A stretch of 64,000 nt of DNA from Parvibaculaceae bacterium (GCA_028283765.1 JAPWJY010000004.1:1-64000); one strand, 5' to 3'. Shown: positions 53,313-62,958, numbered from the stretch's first letter. A program made the numbers and translations. The notes: generated from the letters alone by a model not told the origin.

Positions 53313-55670
53313 TCAGACCCGCTCCACGAAACTGTCGATAACTTTTTTGCGGCCCGCCTTGTCGAAATCGATGGAGAGCTTGTTGCCATCGAGCATCACC
53401 ACATGTCCGTATCCGAACTTCTGGTGAAATACCCGTTCGCCGATGCGATAGCTCTCGGCCGAGGGATCGCTGGTGGCGACGAGATCGGCATGGCCTTCCA
53501 GATCGGGCGGGCGGCCCGAACGCTGGCCGGTTTTGGCGTTGCTCTGGGCGCGCCGCCAGCCGGGGCTTGAATAGTTGCTGCCGCCGCTGAAATCCTGCGC
53601 GAACCGGCTCGGCCCGAAGCTGCCGGGGGTGGAGCCGGTATAGCTGCTCGGGATCACTTCCACATGGCCGACAGGCAGCTCATCGATGAAACGCGAGGGC
53701 AGCGCCGTCTGCCAGAGCGCATGGATGCGCCGGTTGGCGGCAAAGGAAATATGCGCCCGCTCCTTCGCCCGGGTGAGGCCGACATAGGCCAGGCGCCGCT
53801 CTTCCTCAAGGCCCGCGAGGCCGTTCTCGTCCAGTGAGCGCTGGTGGGGGAACAGGCCTTCCTCCCAGCCGGGCAGGAACACGGTGTTGAATTCGAGTCC
53901 CTTGGAGCTGTGCAGCGTCATCAGGTTGACCTTGTCCTCGGTTTCAGCCTGCTCCACGTCCATGACCAGAGAAATATGCTCCAGATAGCCTGCGAGGTTT
54001 TCGAAATGCTCCATGGAGCGGACGAGTTCCCGCAGGTTTTCGAGTTTGCCCGGCGCGTCGGCGGATTTGTCGAGCTGCCACATTTCGGTATAGCCGCTTT
54101 CATCCAGGATGATTTCGGCAAGCTCCGTATGCGGCAGACCGGGGATAAGCGCGCGCCAGCGGTCTATGTTCTCCACGAATTCGCGGACCGAACGGCGCGC
54201 GGCAGCCTTGAGTTCCTCGGTATCGGTCAGCGCTCGTGCCGCCCGCATCAGCGAGACGCCTTCGGCGCGGGCAAGCTGGCGCAGGGTCTGGATCGCGACA
54301 TCGCCGATGCCGCGGCGTGGCCGGTTGATGATGCGCTCGAAGGCCAGATCGTCATCCGGCTGGGCGACAAGGCGCAGATAGGCATTGGCGTCGCGGATTT
54401 CGGCGCGCTCATAAAAGCGCGGGCCGCCGACGACACGGTAGGGAATGCCCAGATTGATGAAACGGTCCTCGAACTCGCGCATCTGGAAGCTCGCGCGCAC
54501 CAGAATGGCGATTTCGCTGAGCAGATGGCCCTTGCGGTGCAGGCTCTCGATTTCCTCGGCGACCGCGCGGGCTTCCTCCTCGCCATCCCAGTAGCTGGCG
54601 ACGGACACCTTGTCGCCGTCGTCGTTGAGGTCGGTCCAGAGCGTCTTGCCCAGCCTTTGCTCGTTGGCGGCGATCAATCCCGAGGCGGCGCCGAGAATAT
54701 GCGGCGTCGAGCGGTAGTTCCGCTCCAGCCGGATGACGGTCGCGCCGGGAAAATCCTTCTCGAAGCGCAGGATGTTGTCGACCTCGGCCCCGCGCCAGCC
54801 ATAGATCGACTGATCGTCGTCGCCGACGCAACAGATATTGCGGTGCTTCTGCGCCAGCAGCCTGAGCCAGAGATACTGGGCGACATTGGTGTCCTGATAT
54901 TCGTCCACCAGCATGTAGCGGAAGCGGTCCTGATAATCGGCGAGGATTTCAGGATTTTCCTGAAACAGGCGCAGACATTCGAGCAGCAGATCGCCGAAGT
55001 CGGCCGCGTTCAGCACCTTGAGGCGCGCCTGATAGGCCGCATAAAGTTCGCCGCCGCGTCCATGTGCGAAAGCGTCGGCCTCACCGGCGGGCACCTTGTC
55101 CGGCAACAATCCCCGGTTTTTCCAGCCGTCTATCAGATGGGCGAGCTGGCGGGCGGGCCAGCGCTTTTCGTCAATGTCCTCGGCCACGATCAGTTGCTTG
55201 AGCAGGCGGATCTGGTCGTCGGTGTCGAGGATGGTGAAATCGGAGCGCAGGCCCACCAGTTCGGCATGGCGGCGCAGGATTTTCGCGCCGATGGAATGGA
55301 AGGTGCCGAGCCATGGCATCCCCTCGACCGTGCCGCCGATCAGCCGCCCGATGCGGTGCTGCATCTCGCGCGCGGCCTTGTTGGTGAAGGTGACGGAGAG
55401 GATCTGGCTCGGCCAGGCCCGGCGCGTGGCGAGCAGGTGGGCGAGGCGCGTCGTCAGCACCCGGGTCTTGCCGGTGCCTGCGCCCGCGAGCACCAGCACG
55501 GGGCCGTCGAGCGCGAGCACGGCGGCGCGCTGCTCATCGTTCAGCCCTTCGAGATAGGGTTCGCCGCGCGCGGCCACCATGGCGTCGCGGGCGGCGTCGC
55601 TGGTGGAACGTACGGTTTCGGTCTCGGGAACCGCCCCAAGGTCGAAGGGATCGTCGGCATGTGGTGTCAT
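53313..55670 (-). CDS. uvrD: ATP-dependent DNA helicase UvrD/PcrA
   Basis: 785 residues, superfamily 1A. Walker A AGAGTGKT (62-69), the SVTFTNKAAREMQ motif Ia, MLVDEYQDTN (motif II), CCVGDDDQSIYGWRGA (motif III), LERNYRS, and MTLHSSKGLEF plus EEERRLAYVGLTRAKE (motifs V-VI). The C-terminus, GERVFHQKFGYGHVVMLDGN onward, is the Tudor-like domain of PcrA/UvrD that binds RNA polymerase. It acts in nucleotide excision and mismatch repair. Large antisense open frames inside it are composition artefacts. Confidence 0.95.
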   Translation of the reverse strand: MTPHADDPFDLGAVPETETVRSTSDAARDAMVAARGEPYLEGLNDEQRAAVLALDGPVLVLAGAGTGKTRVLTTRLAHLLATRRAWPSQILSVTFTNKAAREMQHRIGRLIGGTVEGMPWLGTFHSIGAKILRRHAELVGLRSDFTILDTDDQIRLLKQLIVAEDIDEKRWPARQLAHLIDGWKNRGLLPDKVPAGEADAFAHGRGGELYAAYQARLKVLNAADFGDLLLECLRLFQENPEILADYQDRFRYMLVDEYQDTNVAQYLWLRLLAQKHRNICCVGDDDQSIYGWRGAEVDNILRFEKDFPGATVIRLERNYRSTPHILGAASGLIAANEQRLGKTLWTDLNDDGDKVSVASYWDGEEEARAVAEEIESLHRKGHLLSEIAILVRASFQMREFEDRFINLGIPYRVVGGPRFYERAEIRDANAYLRLVAQPDDDLAFERIINRPRRGIGDVAIQTLRQLARAEGVSLMRAARALTDTEELKAAARRSVREFVENIDRWRALIPGLPHTELAEIILDESGYTEMWQLDKSADAPGKLENLRELVRSMEHFENLAGYLEHISLVMDVEQAETEDKVNLMTLHSSKGLEFNTVFLPGWEEGLFPHQRSLDENGLAGLEEERRLAYVGLTRAKERAHISFAANRRIHALWQTALPSRFIDELPVGHVEVIPSSYTGSTPGSFGPSRFAQDFSGGSNYSSPGWRRAQSNAKTGQRSGRPPDLEGHADLVATSDPSAESYRIGERVFHQKFGYGHVVMLDGNKLSIDFDKAGRKKVIDSFVERV

Positions 55671-55855
55671 GGGCTCTCAGGCTTGGCTGATTCCGGCGCA
55701 TCCTAGCACGGCTTATGAGAACAAATGTAGGCCGGGATGCCGGATTGATGGCTTTCGGCGGCAGGTTGCCTGTCTCCTGCCGGATTTTCATTGGCAATTA
55801 CCGATGATCCTTTAAACCGGGAGTCCGGGCGGAAAGCAGAAAGGGGACCGGAATC

Positions 55856-57214
55856 TTGGCTGACAATGAGAAACCGGCCTCGCGCCTGCCCGAGGCGCGC
55901 TATTACCTGATTTCAGCCATCATGGGCGCGTTGACGGGGCTTGCAGGCACGCTTTTCCATCTCGGGGTGGATGGGCTCCAGCACTGGCCGGAATGGGTTG
56001 CGTCCCTGTTCAGCGGCGCGCCCCGGCTCGTCCTGACGGTGACTGTGGCGATCTTCATGGTCGTCTATTCCCTTTATCTCGTGCGCCGCCATGCGCCGGA
56101 GGCGGGCGGCAGCGGCGTGCAGGAAATAGAGGGCGCGCTGGCCGGGCTAAGGCCGCTGCGCTGGGCGCGGGTGCTCGCGGTCAAGTTCGTCGCGGGCATT
56201 CTGGCGCTTTCCTCCGGCCTCGTGCTCGGGCGCGAGGGGCCGACGATCCATATCGGCGCGGCGATCGCAGGCGGCGTCGCCCAATATACGAAGCTCGACG
56301 CACTGGAGCGGCGCGGGCTGCTCGCGGCCGGGGCGGCGGCGGGGCTGGCGGCGGCCTTCAACGCGCCGCTGGCCGCGATCCTGTTCATCATCGAGGAAAC
56401 CCGCCAGCATTTCCCCTATACGCTGCGCACCTACATGGCGGTCATCATCGCCACCTGCGCCTCCACCATCGTCACGCAGAATATCGCGGGGCTTGGCGCG
56501 GTGCTGGTCATCCCGGCGGCCGAAACACCGCTGTGGATGCTGCCGGGCTTCCTGCTGCTGGGCATGACCCTTGGCGGTTTCGGCGTGGTCTTCAATTTCC
56601 TGCTGCTGCGCTCGCTCGATGGCGCGGCGTGGGTTTCGGACCGTATCCCCTATCTCCTGCCCGCCATCGTCGCGGCGGCGGCGGGATGGTGTCTGGTCCA
56701 TCTGCCGGAAATGACCGGAGGCAATGAAAAACTTATCCTCGCTCTCGTCCATGGCGGGTTGCCGGTCAGCGCTCTCATCGGGCTTGTGGGCCTGAGGCTC
56801 GTCGCCACCCTGTTCAGCTATTCGACCGGCGTGCCCGGCGGCATCTTCGCGCCGATCCTGACGCTTGCCACCTGCGTCGGCCTCGTCTTCGGCGTCGCCA
56901 TCAATGCGGTGCTGCCGGGGGCTGAAACCGCGCCCGCCGCCTTCGCCATCGCCGCCATGGGGGGCCTCTTCGCCGCGTCGGTGCGCGCGCCCATCGTGGC
57001 GACGGTGCTGGCGCTCGAACTCACCGGTTCCTACGGGCTGATGCTGCCTGTGCTGCTGACCTGCGCCACCGCCAACCTGATCGCCCAGTGGCTGAGGGGC
57101 GAGCCGGTCTATGAGCTGCTGCTGGCGCGCACGCTGCGCAGGGCCGGCATCGCGGTGCCGGCCGCGCCCGAGCGGACACCGCTGGAGCCGGGGCAGGAAC
57201 GGCTGGATGGCTGA
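55856..57214 (+). CDS. ClC-family chloride channel/transporter
   Basis: 452 residues with about ten hydrophobic segments. Anion-pathway motifs: GGSGVQEIEG (the GSGIP position), GREGPTIHIGAAIAGG with the gating Glu, and VPGGIFAPILT. No CBS domains. The proton glutamate of CLC-ec1 exchangers is not clearly identifiable, so channel versus exchanger is undecided. Starts at TTG 55856 with AAGGGG upstream; the first in-frame ATG would delete the N-terminal cytoplasmic part. Confidence 0.9.
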   Translation: MADNEKPASRLPEARYYLISAIMGALTGLAGTLFHLGVDGLQHWPEWVASLFSGAPRLVLTVTVAIFMVVYSLYLVRRHAPEAGGSGVQEIEGALAGLRPLRWARVLAVKFVAGILALSSGLVLGREGPTIHIGAAIAGGVAQYTKLDALERRGLLAAGAAAGLAAAFNAPLAAILFIIEETRQHFPYTLRTYMAVIIATCASTIVTQNIAGLGAVLVIPAAETPLWMLPGFLLLGMTLGGFGVVFNFLLLRSLDGAAWVSDRIPYLLPAIVAAAAGWCLVHLPEMTGGNEKLILALVHGGLPVSALIGLVGLRLVATLFSYSTGVPGGIFAPILTLATCVGLVFGVAINAVLPGAETAPAAFAIAAMGGLFAASVRAPIVATVLALELTGSYGLMLPVLLTCATANLIAQWLRGEPVYELLLARTLRRAGIAVPAAPERTPLEPGQERLDG

Positions 57215-57285
57215 CCCAATCTATATCCGTTGTGATGTTGCGTCGCATCTGGCGCGGCAGAGCCCCATCCTTTACAGTCGCGGCC

Positions 57286-58041
57286 ATGACAAGACCTGCC
57301 AATGAAGACCGGAAAACCCTGATCCTGACGGGCGCGAGCCGGGGAATCGGACATGCGACCGTCAAGCGCTTCTCCAGCGCGGGCTGGCGCGTGATCACCT
57401 GCTCACGCCAACCCTTTCCCGAGAACTGCCCCTGGGAAGCCGGGCCGGAAGACCATATTCAGGTCGATCTCGCGAACCCCGAAAACCTTGAGGAAGCCAT
57501 CGCCGAAATGCGTGTGCGTCTGCAGGCGCAGGGCGGGCGGCTCAATGCGCTGGTCAACAATGCGGCCATTTCACCCAAGGGCGCGGGCGGCGCGCGTCTT
57601 GGCGTGTTCGATACCGACATGGACATCTGGCGGCGGGTCTTTCAGGTGAATTTCTTTGCGCCCGTCATGCTGGCCCGCGGGCTCGTCAATGAGCTGAAGC
57701 TGGCCGAAGGCTCCATCGTCAATGTGACCTCGATCGCGGGGATGCGCGTGCACCCCTTCGCGGGCTCGGCCTACGGCACGTCCAAATCGGCGCTTGCGGG
57801 CCTGACCCGGGAAATGGCGGCGGATTTCGGACGCCTCGGCATTCGCGTGAACGCGATCGCGCCGGGTGAGATCGATACCGCGATCCTTTCGCCCGGCACC
57901 GACAAGATCGTCGCTGAAATTCCCATGCGCCGGCTCGGTACGCCCGAGGAAGTCGCCAAGACCATCTATTTCCTCTGCACTGACCAATCCGGCTACGTCA
58001 ACGGCGCTGAAATTCACATCAATGGCGGCCAGCACGTCTGA
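57286..58041 (+). CDS. Short-chain dehydrogenase/reductase
   Basis: 251 residues, canonical SDR: TGASRGIGHATV cofactor loop (about 15-26), NNAAIS, catalytic Ser in VTSIAG, YGTSK with Tyr and Lys, and the IAPGEIDT and GAEIHINGGQ ends. The Arg after TGAS and in CSRQ favours NADP(H). Starts at ATG 57286. Follows the ClC gene by 71 bases; substrate unknown. Confidence 0.92.
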   Translation: MTRPANEDRKTLILTGASRGIGHATVKRFSSAGWRVITCSRQPFPENCPWEAGPEDHIQVDLANPENLEEAIAEMRVRLQAQGGRLNALVNNAAISPKGAGGARLGVFDTDMDIWRRVFQVNFFAPVMLARGLVNELKLAEGSIVNVTSIAGMRVHPFAGSAYGTSKSALAGLTREMAADFGRLGIRVNAIAPGEIDTAILSPGTDKIVAEIPMRRLGTPEEVAKTIYFLCTDQSGYVNGAEIHINGGQHV

Positions 58042-58080
58042 CCGGACCAGAACGTATCGGACAGAAGCCGGGTTTTCCTG

Positions 58081-59247
58081 ATGCAGATCGATACGTCCAC
58101 GCTGATTACATATAGCACCGTGCTTATGGTGGTAACCGGTGGGCTGTTCGTTCTCTTCTGGTGGCGCGAGACGCGAACGAGGGCGGCCCTGTGGTTCGGA
58201 TTACCCTTCCTGATGGGGGCGGTGGGAGCCGCCTGTCTCATCGACACCCATGCCGGGCCCTCTAGTCCGAATCTGAAGATTGGCGCCTGGTTTGTTCTCA
58301 TGGCCTATGGCTTTGGCTGGCAGGCGGTGCGGGTTTTCTACGGGCGCAAGCCTTTGCCTGTCTATGTCATCGGCTCCACATTGCTGTGGCTGGTGCTGGC
58401 CATGACCGTCATTGACGAATGGCGTCTCTTTGTCCTCAGTGCGGTGATCAGGGGCGTTCTGGTTACCGCATTCAATGGTTTGTCGGCGTTCGAGTTCTGG
58501 CGAAACCGCGATGAGCAACTCCCGTCCCAGAAAATCCTCTTCTGGATATTCGCGGTCTATTGCGCCTTTGACACGGTGCGGACATTTCTGGTTTCGATCA
58601 TTCCATTGCCGCTTGGCGCTTTGCCGGCCGAGACCTGGGCTATCGTCATGTTCAATCTGATGGCCATGACACTGGCATTGAGCGTGACAGTTTTCATGAT
58701 CGCGCTCTCGCGGGAACGTGTATCCAAGGCCAACTATCAGTTGGCCTTGCGCGACGCCATGACGGGCGTATACAACCGCCGCGCCTATTTCGACCATATG
58801 GACAGATTAGGCCAGGTGCAGGACGGTGCTCAAACCGGCCATGCGCTGCTGGTGTTCGACATAGATCAGTTCAAATCGATCAATGACCGGTTCGGACATG
58901 AAACCGGGGATATGATCATCATTCGTGCCGCTGAGGCGGCGCAGTCCGTATTGCGCAAGAACGACAAGCTCTATCGCTTTGGTGGCGATGAATTCGTCTG
59001 CGTTCTCCCCGATACAAGCTTTGACGAGGCGTTTGCCGCAGCGGAGCGTATCCGTCGCACATTCAGGCAGCTTGCGCGGGACACAGGCCAGCAGGCACTT
59101 GACGTGACAATCAGTGCGGGCATCGCCATATCGCGGCATGCCGAGACGCCTGACCACACTTTCGCACGGGCCGACAAGGCCCTTTATGCCGCGAAACAAA
59201 CTGGGCGCAACCGGATCATCATGGCGCCTGAGACGATTCCCGCCTGA
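58081..59247 (+). CDS. Membrane-bound diguanylate cyclase (GGDEF), second copy
   Basis: 388 residues. Six to seven hydrophobic segments (residues 8-210), then the GGDEF domain: RDAMTGVYNRRAYF, VFDIDQFKSINDRFGH and GGDEF at 301-305. RKND at 292-295 gives an I-site with the correct five-residue spacing. Same architecture as the protein at 7568-8752 but with a different membrane part. Expected to make c-di-GMP under feedback control; the sensed signal is unknown. Confidence 0.92.
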   Translation: MQIDTSTLITYSTVLMVVTGGLFVLFWWRETRTRAALWFGLPFLMGAVGAACLIDTHAGPSSPNLKIGAWFVLMAYGFGWQAVRVFYGRKPLPVYVIGSTLLWLVLAMTVIDEWRLFVLSAVIRGVLVTAFNGLSAFEFWRNRDEQLPSQKILFWIFAVYCAFDTVRTFLVSIIPLPLGALPAETWAIVMFNLMAMTLALSVTVFMIALSRERVSKANYQLALRDAMTGVYNRRAYFDHMDRLGQVQDGAQTGHALLVFDIDQFKSINDRFGHETGDMIIIRAAEAAQSVLRKNDKLYRFGGDEFVCVLPDTSFDEAFAAAERIRRTFRQLARDTGQQALDVTISAGIAISRHAETPDHTFARADKALYAAKQTGRNRIIMAPETIPA

Positions 59248-59277
59248 AGGCATCGGCTCCGCCAGACGCAACAGAGA

Positions 59278-60513
59278 TCAGAAAACGCGCCCTTCCTTCA
59301 GATGGGTGGTCGTCTCATTGAGATAATAGTCGCCGATCACCCTCGCCTTGTGCAGAAGCGGGTTGTGGGTGAGGACGGTGCGGATATTTCTCCAGTGACG
59401 ATCGAAATTATATTTGCGCGACGTTGTCGAGCCGCCGCCGACCTCGAACAGGTTTTCCGCGGCCTTGAGCGCCAGCTTGCTGATGACGACCTGCGTCTTG
59501 GCGGTGGTGAGCGCGCTTTCCAGCACAAGCTCCTCGGCGTTCGTGGCCTTTGAGGTCAGCGCCTCGGCCGAGCGATCCAGCGCGCGGGCGCTTTCGGCGA
59601 TCAGCGCATCGATGGCGAAGGCGCTGGCGGCGATTTCACCGGTGATCTGCTGGACGAAATGATCGTCGGTGGCCTTTTCCGCGTGGCTGTGGCGCGTGGT
59701 GCGGGCCTGCCTGCGCACATATTCCTGCGCATCCGACAGGACATTGCGCACGACGCCGGCGCAGCAGGCGGCGAGATGCAATTGCCTCAGCGTCGAGGTG
59801 TGGCGGCCGACGAGGCCATCGAGCACCTGCTTGTTGATTTCATGCTCGAACACTTCGACGTCGACGAGATCGACGCCGCCGCTTGCGGTCAGCCTCTGCC
59901 CCATCCCGTCCCAGTCGTCGAGGATGTGGATGCCCTCGCGGGTGACGGGCAGGAGGACCGAGCGGAGGTTGCCTTCCTCGTCCACGGCGCCGAAGCCCGC
60001 ATAGTCGGCGAAGGCGGTGCCCGTGGCGTAATATTTCTTGCCGTTCAGGCGGTAGCTGTCGCCGTGGCGCAGGAGCGTCGCCGTGATGTCGCCGGGGCGT
60101 GCCGTGCCAAGCTCGGCGGAGGCGCCGCCGAAAATGGCGCCGCTCAATATCTTCGGCAGATAGGTGCCCGCTTTTTCCGTGCCCGGCGAAAGAACCAGCG
60201 CCTCGGTGAAGTTGAAATGTGTGCGCAGCGCATGGGCGACGTTGGAATCCGCGGCAGCCAGTGTGCATAGCGCTTCAACGAGGTCGGCGACAGTGCCGCC
60301 CGGTCCGCCCAGATTTTCCGGGATGCGAAGGGTCGTCAGCCCGGACTGGCGGATGAGCCTGAAAGCTTCGAACGGCAATACGCGATCGAGATCGCGCTGG
60401 GAGGCACCTTCGGCGATTTTGGCGGCGATTTCCGGCACGCGCCCCAGAATGGTTTCCCGGCTTGTCCGTGTCTGGAGGGCGGTATCGAGATGGGCAGAAC
60501 TGGGACTGGACAT
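59278..60513 (-). CDS. Acyl-CoA dehydrogenase-fold flavin monooxygenase (DszC/SfnB type)
   Basis: 411 residues. It has the ACAD fold (LRIPENLGGPGGTVADLVEALCTLAAADSNVAHALRTHF) but GAIFGGASAELGT and WDGMGQRLTASGGVDLVDVEV are typical of the DszC/SfnB sulfur-acquisition branch, and the dehydrogenase Glu base is replaced at the C-terminus by NFDRHWRNIRTVLTHNP. Such enzymes use reduced FMN and oxygen to oxidise organosulfur compounds. It is divergent from an SsuD-type monooxygenase, with an inverted repeat between them. Confidence 0.88.
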   Translation of the reverse strand: MSSPSSAHLDTALQTRTSRETILGRVPEIAAKIAEGASQRDLDRVLPFEAFRLIRQSGLTTLRIPENLGGPGGTVADLVEALCTLAAADSNVAHALRTHFNFTEALVLSPGTEKAGTYLPKILSGAIFGGASAELGTARPGDITATLLRHGDSYRLNGKKYYATGTAFADYAGFGAVDEEGNLRSVLLPVTREGIHILDDWDGMGQRLTASGGVDLVDVEVFEHEINKQVLDGLVGRHTSTLRQLHLAACCAGVVRNVLSDAQEYVRRQARTTRHSHAEKATDDHFVQQITGEIAASAFAIDALIAESARALDRSAEALTSKATNAEELVLESALTTAKTQVVISKLALKAAENLFEVGGGSTTSRKYNFDRHWRNIRTVLTHNPLLHKARVIGDYYLNETTTHLKEGRVF

Positions 60514-60528
60514 GACCGCTCCGGCATT

Positions 60529-60549
60529 AATTGACTATGTCTATCAATT
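60529..60549. promoter_or_regulatory. Inverted repeat in the divergent monooxygenase promoter region
   Basis: AATTGA (60529-60534), 9-base spacer, TCAATT (60544-60549). It sits 16 bases upstream of the DszC-type start on one side and about 87 bases before the SsuD-type start on the other. Probably an operator or overlapping promoters; the regulator is unknown. Confidence 0.45.
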
Positions 60550-60635
60550 TGGTTCATTATTAAACCCGAGGCAAGTTCTTTCGAGGCGCGGCCCGGGGAC
60601 AAGATGTCCCACGGGCAGGATCTGGAGTCATCACC

Positions 60636-61751
60636 ATGTCGGAATTCATCGGTCATACAGGCACGCAGGCTGGTTCGGATATCAGTCCGCCGTCTGGTCC
60701 CGCGATCGACACGGACTATGTTCTGAACCATGTGCGTGCGCTTGAAGCGGCGGGCATCGACCGTCTGCTGATGGGCGCTTTTTCAACGTGGCCGGACAAC
60801 AACCAGCTTGCCGCCTATGTTCTTGCCAACACCAGCCGCATAGGCTCGCTTCTGGCGCACCGGACCGGTTTTGTCGCGCCGACCGTTGCCGCGCGCCAGC
60901 TCGCCACACTCGACCATTTCGGCAAGGGGCGGCTCTGGGTTCATATCATTACCGGGGGCAGTGAAGAGGATCAGGCGCGCGATGGCGACTTCCTCACCCA
61001 TGACGAGCGCTATGAGCGCACCGATGAATATCTGACCGTTCTCAAAAAGGTATGGGAGAGCGATGCGCCCTTCGATCATGAGGGGCGTTTCTACAAGTTC
61101 AAGGGCGCTTTCTCGCAGGTCAAGCCGCTCCAGAAGCCGCGCATTCCCATCTCTTTCGGCGGGTCTTCCGATGCCGCCATCGCCGTTGCAGGCAAGCATG
61201 CCGATGTCTATGCGCTCTGGGGCGAACCGCTCGACAAGGCGAAGGAGACCATCGACAAGGTGCGCGCCGAGGGCGCGAAATATGGCCGGGCCGACGACAT
61301 CCGTTTCACGCTCGCGTTTCGCACCATTGTCGCGGATACGGAGGAAAAGGCCTGGGAGAACGCCGCGCGGATTCTCGAAATCGTGAAGAGCCGTTCGGCG
61401 GGTTTCAGCGCCCCTGCCGGCAAGCTGCCTTCCAATATCGGCTCGGTGCGCCTGCGCGAGGCTGCCGCCCGCGGCAAGGTTCTCGACAAGCGGCTCTGGA
61501 CCGAGGTTGCGGCCGCGAGCGGCGCTGGCGGCAACTCGACGGCCCTCGTGGGGACGCCGGAGCAGGTCGCCGACGCTATCCTCGATTATTACGACATCGG
61601 CATTTCCAACTTCCTCGTGCGCGGATTCTATCCGACGGAAGATACCGTCACCTATGGCCGCGACGTGGTGCCTCTGGTCAAGGCGGGTATCGCCGAACGC
61701 AAGGAACGTGCGGCGGCACCGCTTGCCGGGAAGGTCGCGGGGGCGCGGTAA
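60636..61751 (+). CDS. FMNH2-dependent alkanesulfonate monooxygenase-like (LLM class)
   Basis: 371 residues, bacterial luciferase-like TIM barrel. LLMGAFSTWPDNNQLAAYVLANT, FVAPTVAARQLATLDHFGKGRLWVHIITGG and DERYERTDEYLTVLKKVWES match the SsuD group, which releases sulfite from alkanesulfonates with reduced FMN and oxygen. The flavin reductase partner is not in the window. Grouped with a DszC-type enzyme and a DszB/SsuA-like protein, indicating sulfur scavenging. Confidence 0.9.
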   Translation: MSEFIGHTGTQAGSDISPPSGPAIDTDYVLNHVRALEAAGIDRLLMGAFSTWPDNNQLAAYVLANTSRIGSLLAHRTGFVAPTVAARQLATLDHFGKGRLWVHIITGGSEEDQARDGDFLTHDERYERTDEYLTVLKKVWESDAPFDHEGRFYKFKGAFSQVKPLQKPRIPISFGGSSDAAIAVAGKHADVYALWGEPLDKAKETIDKVRAEGAKYGRADDIRFTLAFRTIVADTEEKAWENAARILEIVKSRSAGFSAPAGKLPSNIGSVRLREAAARGKVLDKRLWTEVAAASGAGGNSTALVGTPEQVADAILDYYDIGISNFLVRGFYPTEDTVTYGRDVVPLVKAGIAERKERAAAPLAGKVAGAR

Positions 61752-61761
61752 CCGCGCCTCC

Positions 61762-62265
61762 CTACTTGTAAGCCGTGTCCTGGTGACACGAGCGGATCGT
61801 CCAGACCTGAAGGGCGAAGCCCACAATGAAGATGACGACCCACGCGAGTAGCGTGGAGCGCACCAATGGAGACTGCGGTCCGTCGGCCAATGGATGCGCT
61901 GGCGGCAGCCGCGTCAGGGTTTCGTTGATGGCGGGCACCAGCAGCAGGAAGAAGCTGAAAGAACGCCCGAACGTCGCGAGGTATGGCCGCAGCCGCCCCA
62001 GAAAGGACAAGCGGGGTGCGAGCAGGCTGCCAAAGGCGGCAAGAAGAGCCAGGATGCCCAGAGCGTGTCCGGGGTTGAAGCCGCCGGTACTGGATAATCC
62101 GAATGACGTGAACACCGATAGCGCCAGTCCGGCAAGGTAGACCTTGCCGGAACCAGTCGCGGGCTCGATCGTGCGGTAGCGGGCGAAGCCGTAAAGGCCG
62201 GCGGCGACAGGTACCAGACTGATGGCGGTGTGGGCGATGCCCAGAAGCGAGAGAGGATGAGCCAT
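61762..62265 (-). CDS. Four-helix membrane protein, function unknown
   Basis: 167 residues, four hydrophobic segments (about 8-26, 42-60, 66-86, 95-112) plus a C-terminal one (WVVIFIVGFALQVW). I do not recognise the family beyond similarity to small DUF-type membrane proteins. A 14-bp box shared with the nearby TetR gene lies 14 bases upstream of its start, so it is probably the TetR target. Convergent with the SsuD-type gene, 11 bases apart. Confidence 0.72.
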   Translation of the reverse strand: MAHPLSLLGIAHTAISLVPVAAGLYGFARYRTIEPATGSGKVYLAGLALSVFTSFGLSSTGGFNPGHALGILALLAAFGSLLAPRLSFLGRLRPYLATFGRSFSFFLLLVPAINETLTRLPPAHPLADGPQSPLVRSTLLAWVVIFIVGFALQVWTIRSCHQDTAYK

Positions 62266-62278
62266 GGATGTTGCCTAT

Positions 62279-62292
62279 CTATTAATTGGTAG
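62279..62292 (-). promoter_or_regulatory. Operator-like box upstream of the membrane protein gene
   Basis: On the minus strand it reads CTACCAATTAATAG, matching CTACCAACTAGTAG at 62945-62958 at 12 of 14 positions (CTACCAAYTARTAG). It lies 14 bases before the start of the membrane-protein gene. Confidence 0.6.
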
Positions 62293-62350
62293 GATGATTG
62301 GTCAAATAAAGAACGAAGAAGGCGCGGGCCGATGATTATCTACCTGTCGG

Positions 62351-62935
62351 CTATCGGGACGTCAGCCGGTGCATGAGCGGCTGAACGACCGTCGCGAAAA
62401 CCTCCGGGTCGCCATAGGCGCGGGCCGATAGCATCGCCCCGTGCACCGTCGCCATGAAGGCCATCGCCTCTGCCTCAGGGCTGGCTTGTAGAAAAAAGAC
62501 GCCCTGCGAGGCTCCCCCGGCCAGCACGGATGTGAGCCATGCGGCCAGATCCAGAAAATGGCCACGGACCTCATCCGCCACCGGGCCAGGGATTGCCGGC
62601 AGTTCTGCGGCCAGCATGGCGCAGATACAGAAGGGCGAACTGCCGCCCCGGATACACGCCGCCCAGTACCCTGTGTAGGCGTGAAGCTGTGCCACCGGGT
62701 CGAGAATCTGCTGTTCCATCGCCACCATGCCCGCCCGCGCTTCCTCGCGATACCGCGCGACGACTGTTCGTACCAGCTCAGCCTTGCTGGGGAAGTGGTG
62801 GTGAATACTGGCCTTGCTGATGCGCACTGTCCCGGAGATGTCGGCATAGCTGAAGCTGTTGTAGCCGCCGGCAACCAGAAGCGAACGGGCGCAAGCGACA
62901 ATCTCGGCGGCTTTGGGGGAAAGCTTGTTATCCAT
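62351..62935 (-). CDS. TetR-family regulator
   Basis: 194 residues. HTH in GYNSFSYADISGTVRISKASIHHHFPSKAELVRTVVARY, followed by an all-helical ligand domain (YWAACIRGGSSPFCICAMLAAELPAI), close to the C-terminal domain of TetR regulators such as AcuR or RutR-like proteins. A palindromic box lies 9 bases upstream of its start and a near-copy precedes the next gene, suggesting autorepression and control of the membrane protein. Confidence 0.9.
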   Translation of the reverse strand: MDNKLSPKAAEIVACARSLLVAGGYNSFSYADISGTVRISKASIHHHFPSKAELVRTVVARYREEARAGMVAMEQQILDPVAQLHAYTGYWAACIRGGSSPFCICAMLAAELPAIPGPVADEVRGHFLDLAAWLTSVLAGGASQGVFFLQASPEAEAMAFMATVHGAMLSARAYGDPEVFATVVQPLMHRLTSR

Positions 62936-62944
62936 ATCAGAAAT

Positions 62945-62958
62945 CTACCAACTAGTAG
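62945..62958 (+). promoter_or_regulatory. Operator-like box upstream of the TetR gene
   Basis: CTACCAACTAGTAG, with CTAC/GTAG arms, 9 bases before the TetR start. The matching box at 62279-62292 supports a two-site TetR regulon. Confidence 0.62.

Noticed and set aside
53844-55706. Plus-strand open frame of 620 codons opposite uvrD
   Set aside because: Antisense shadow of the helicase; every helicase motif is on the minus strand.
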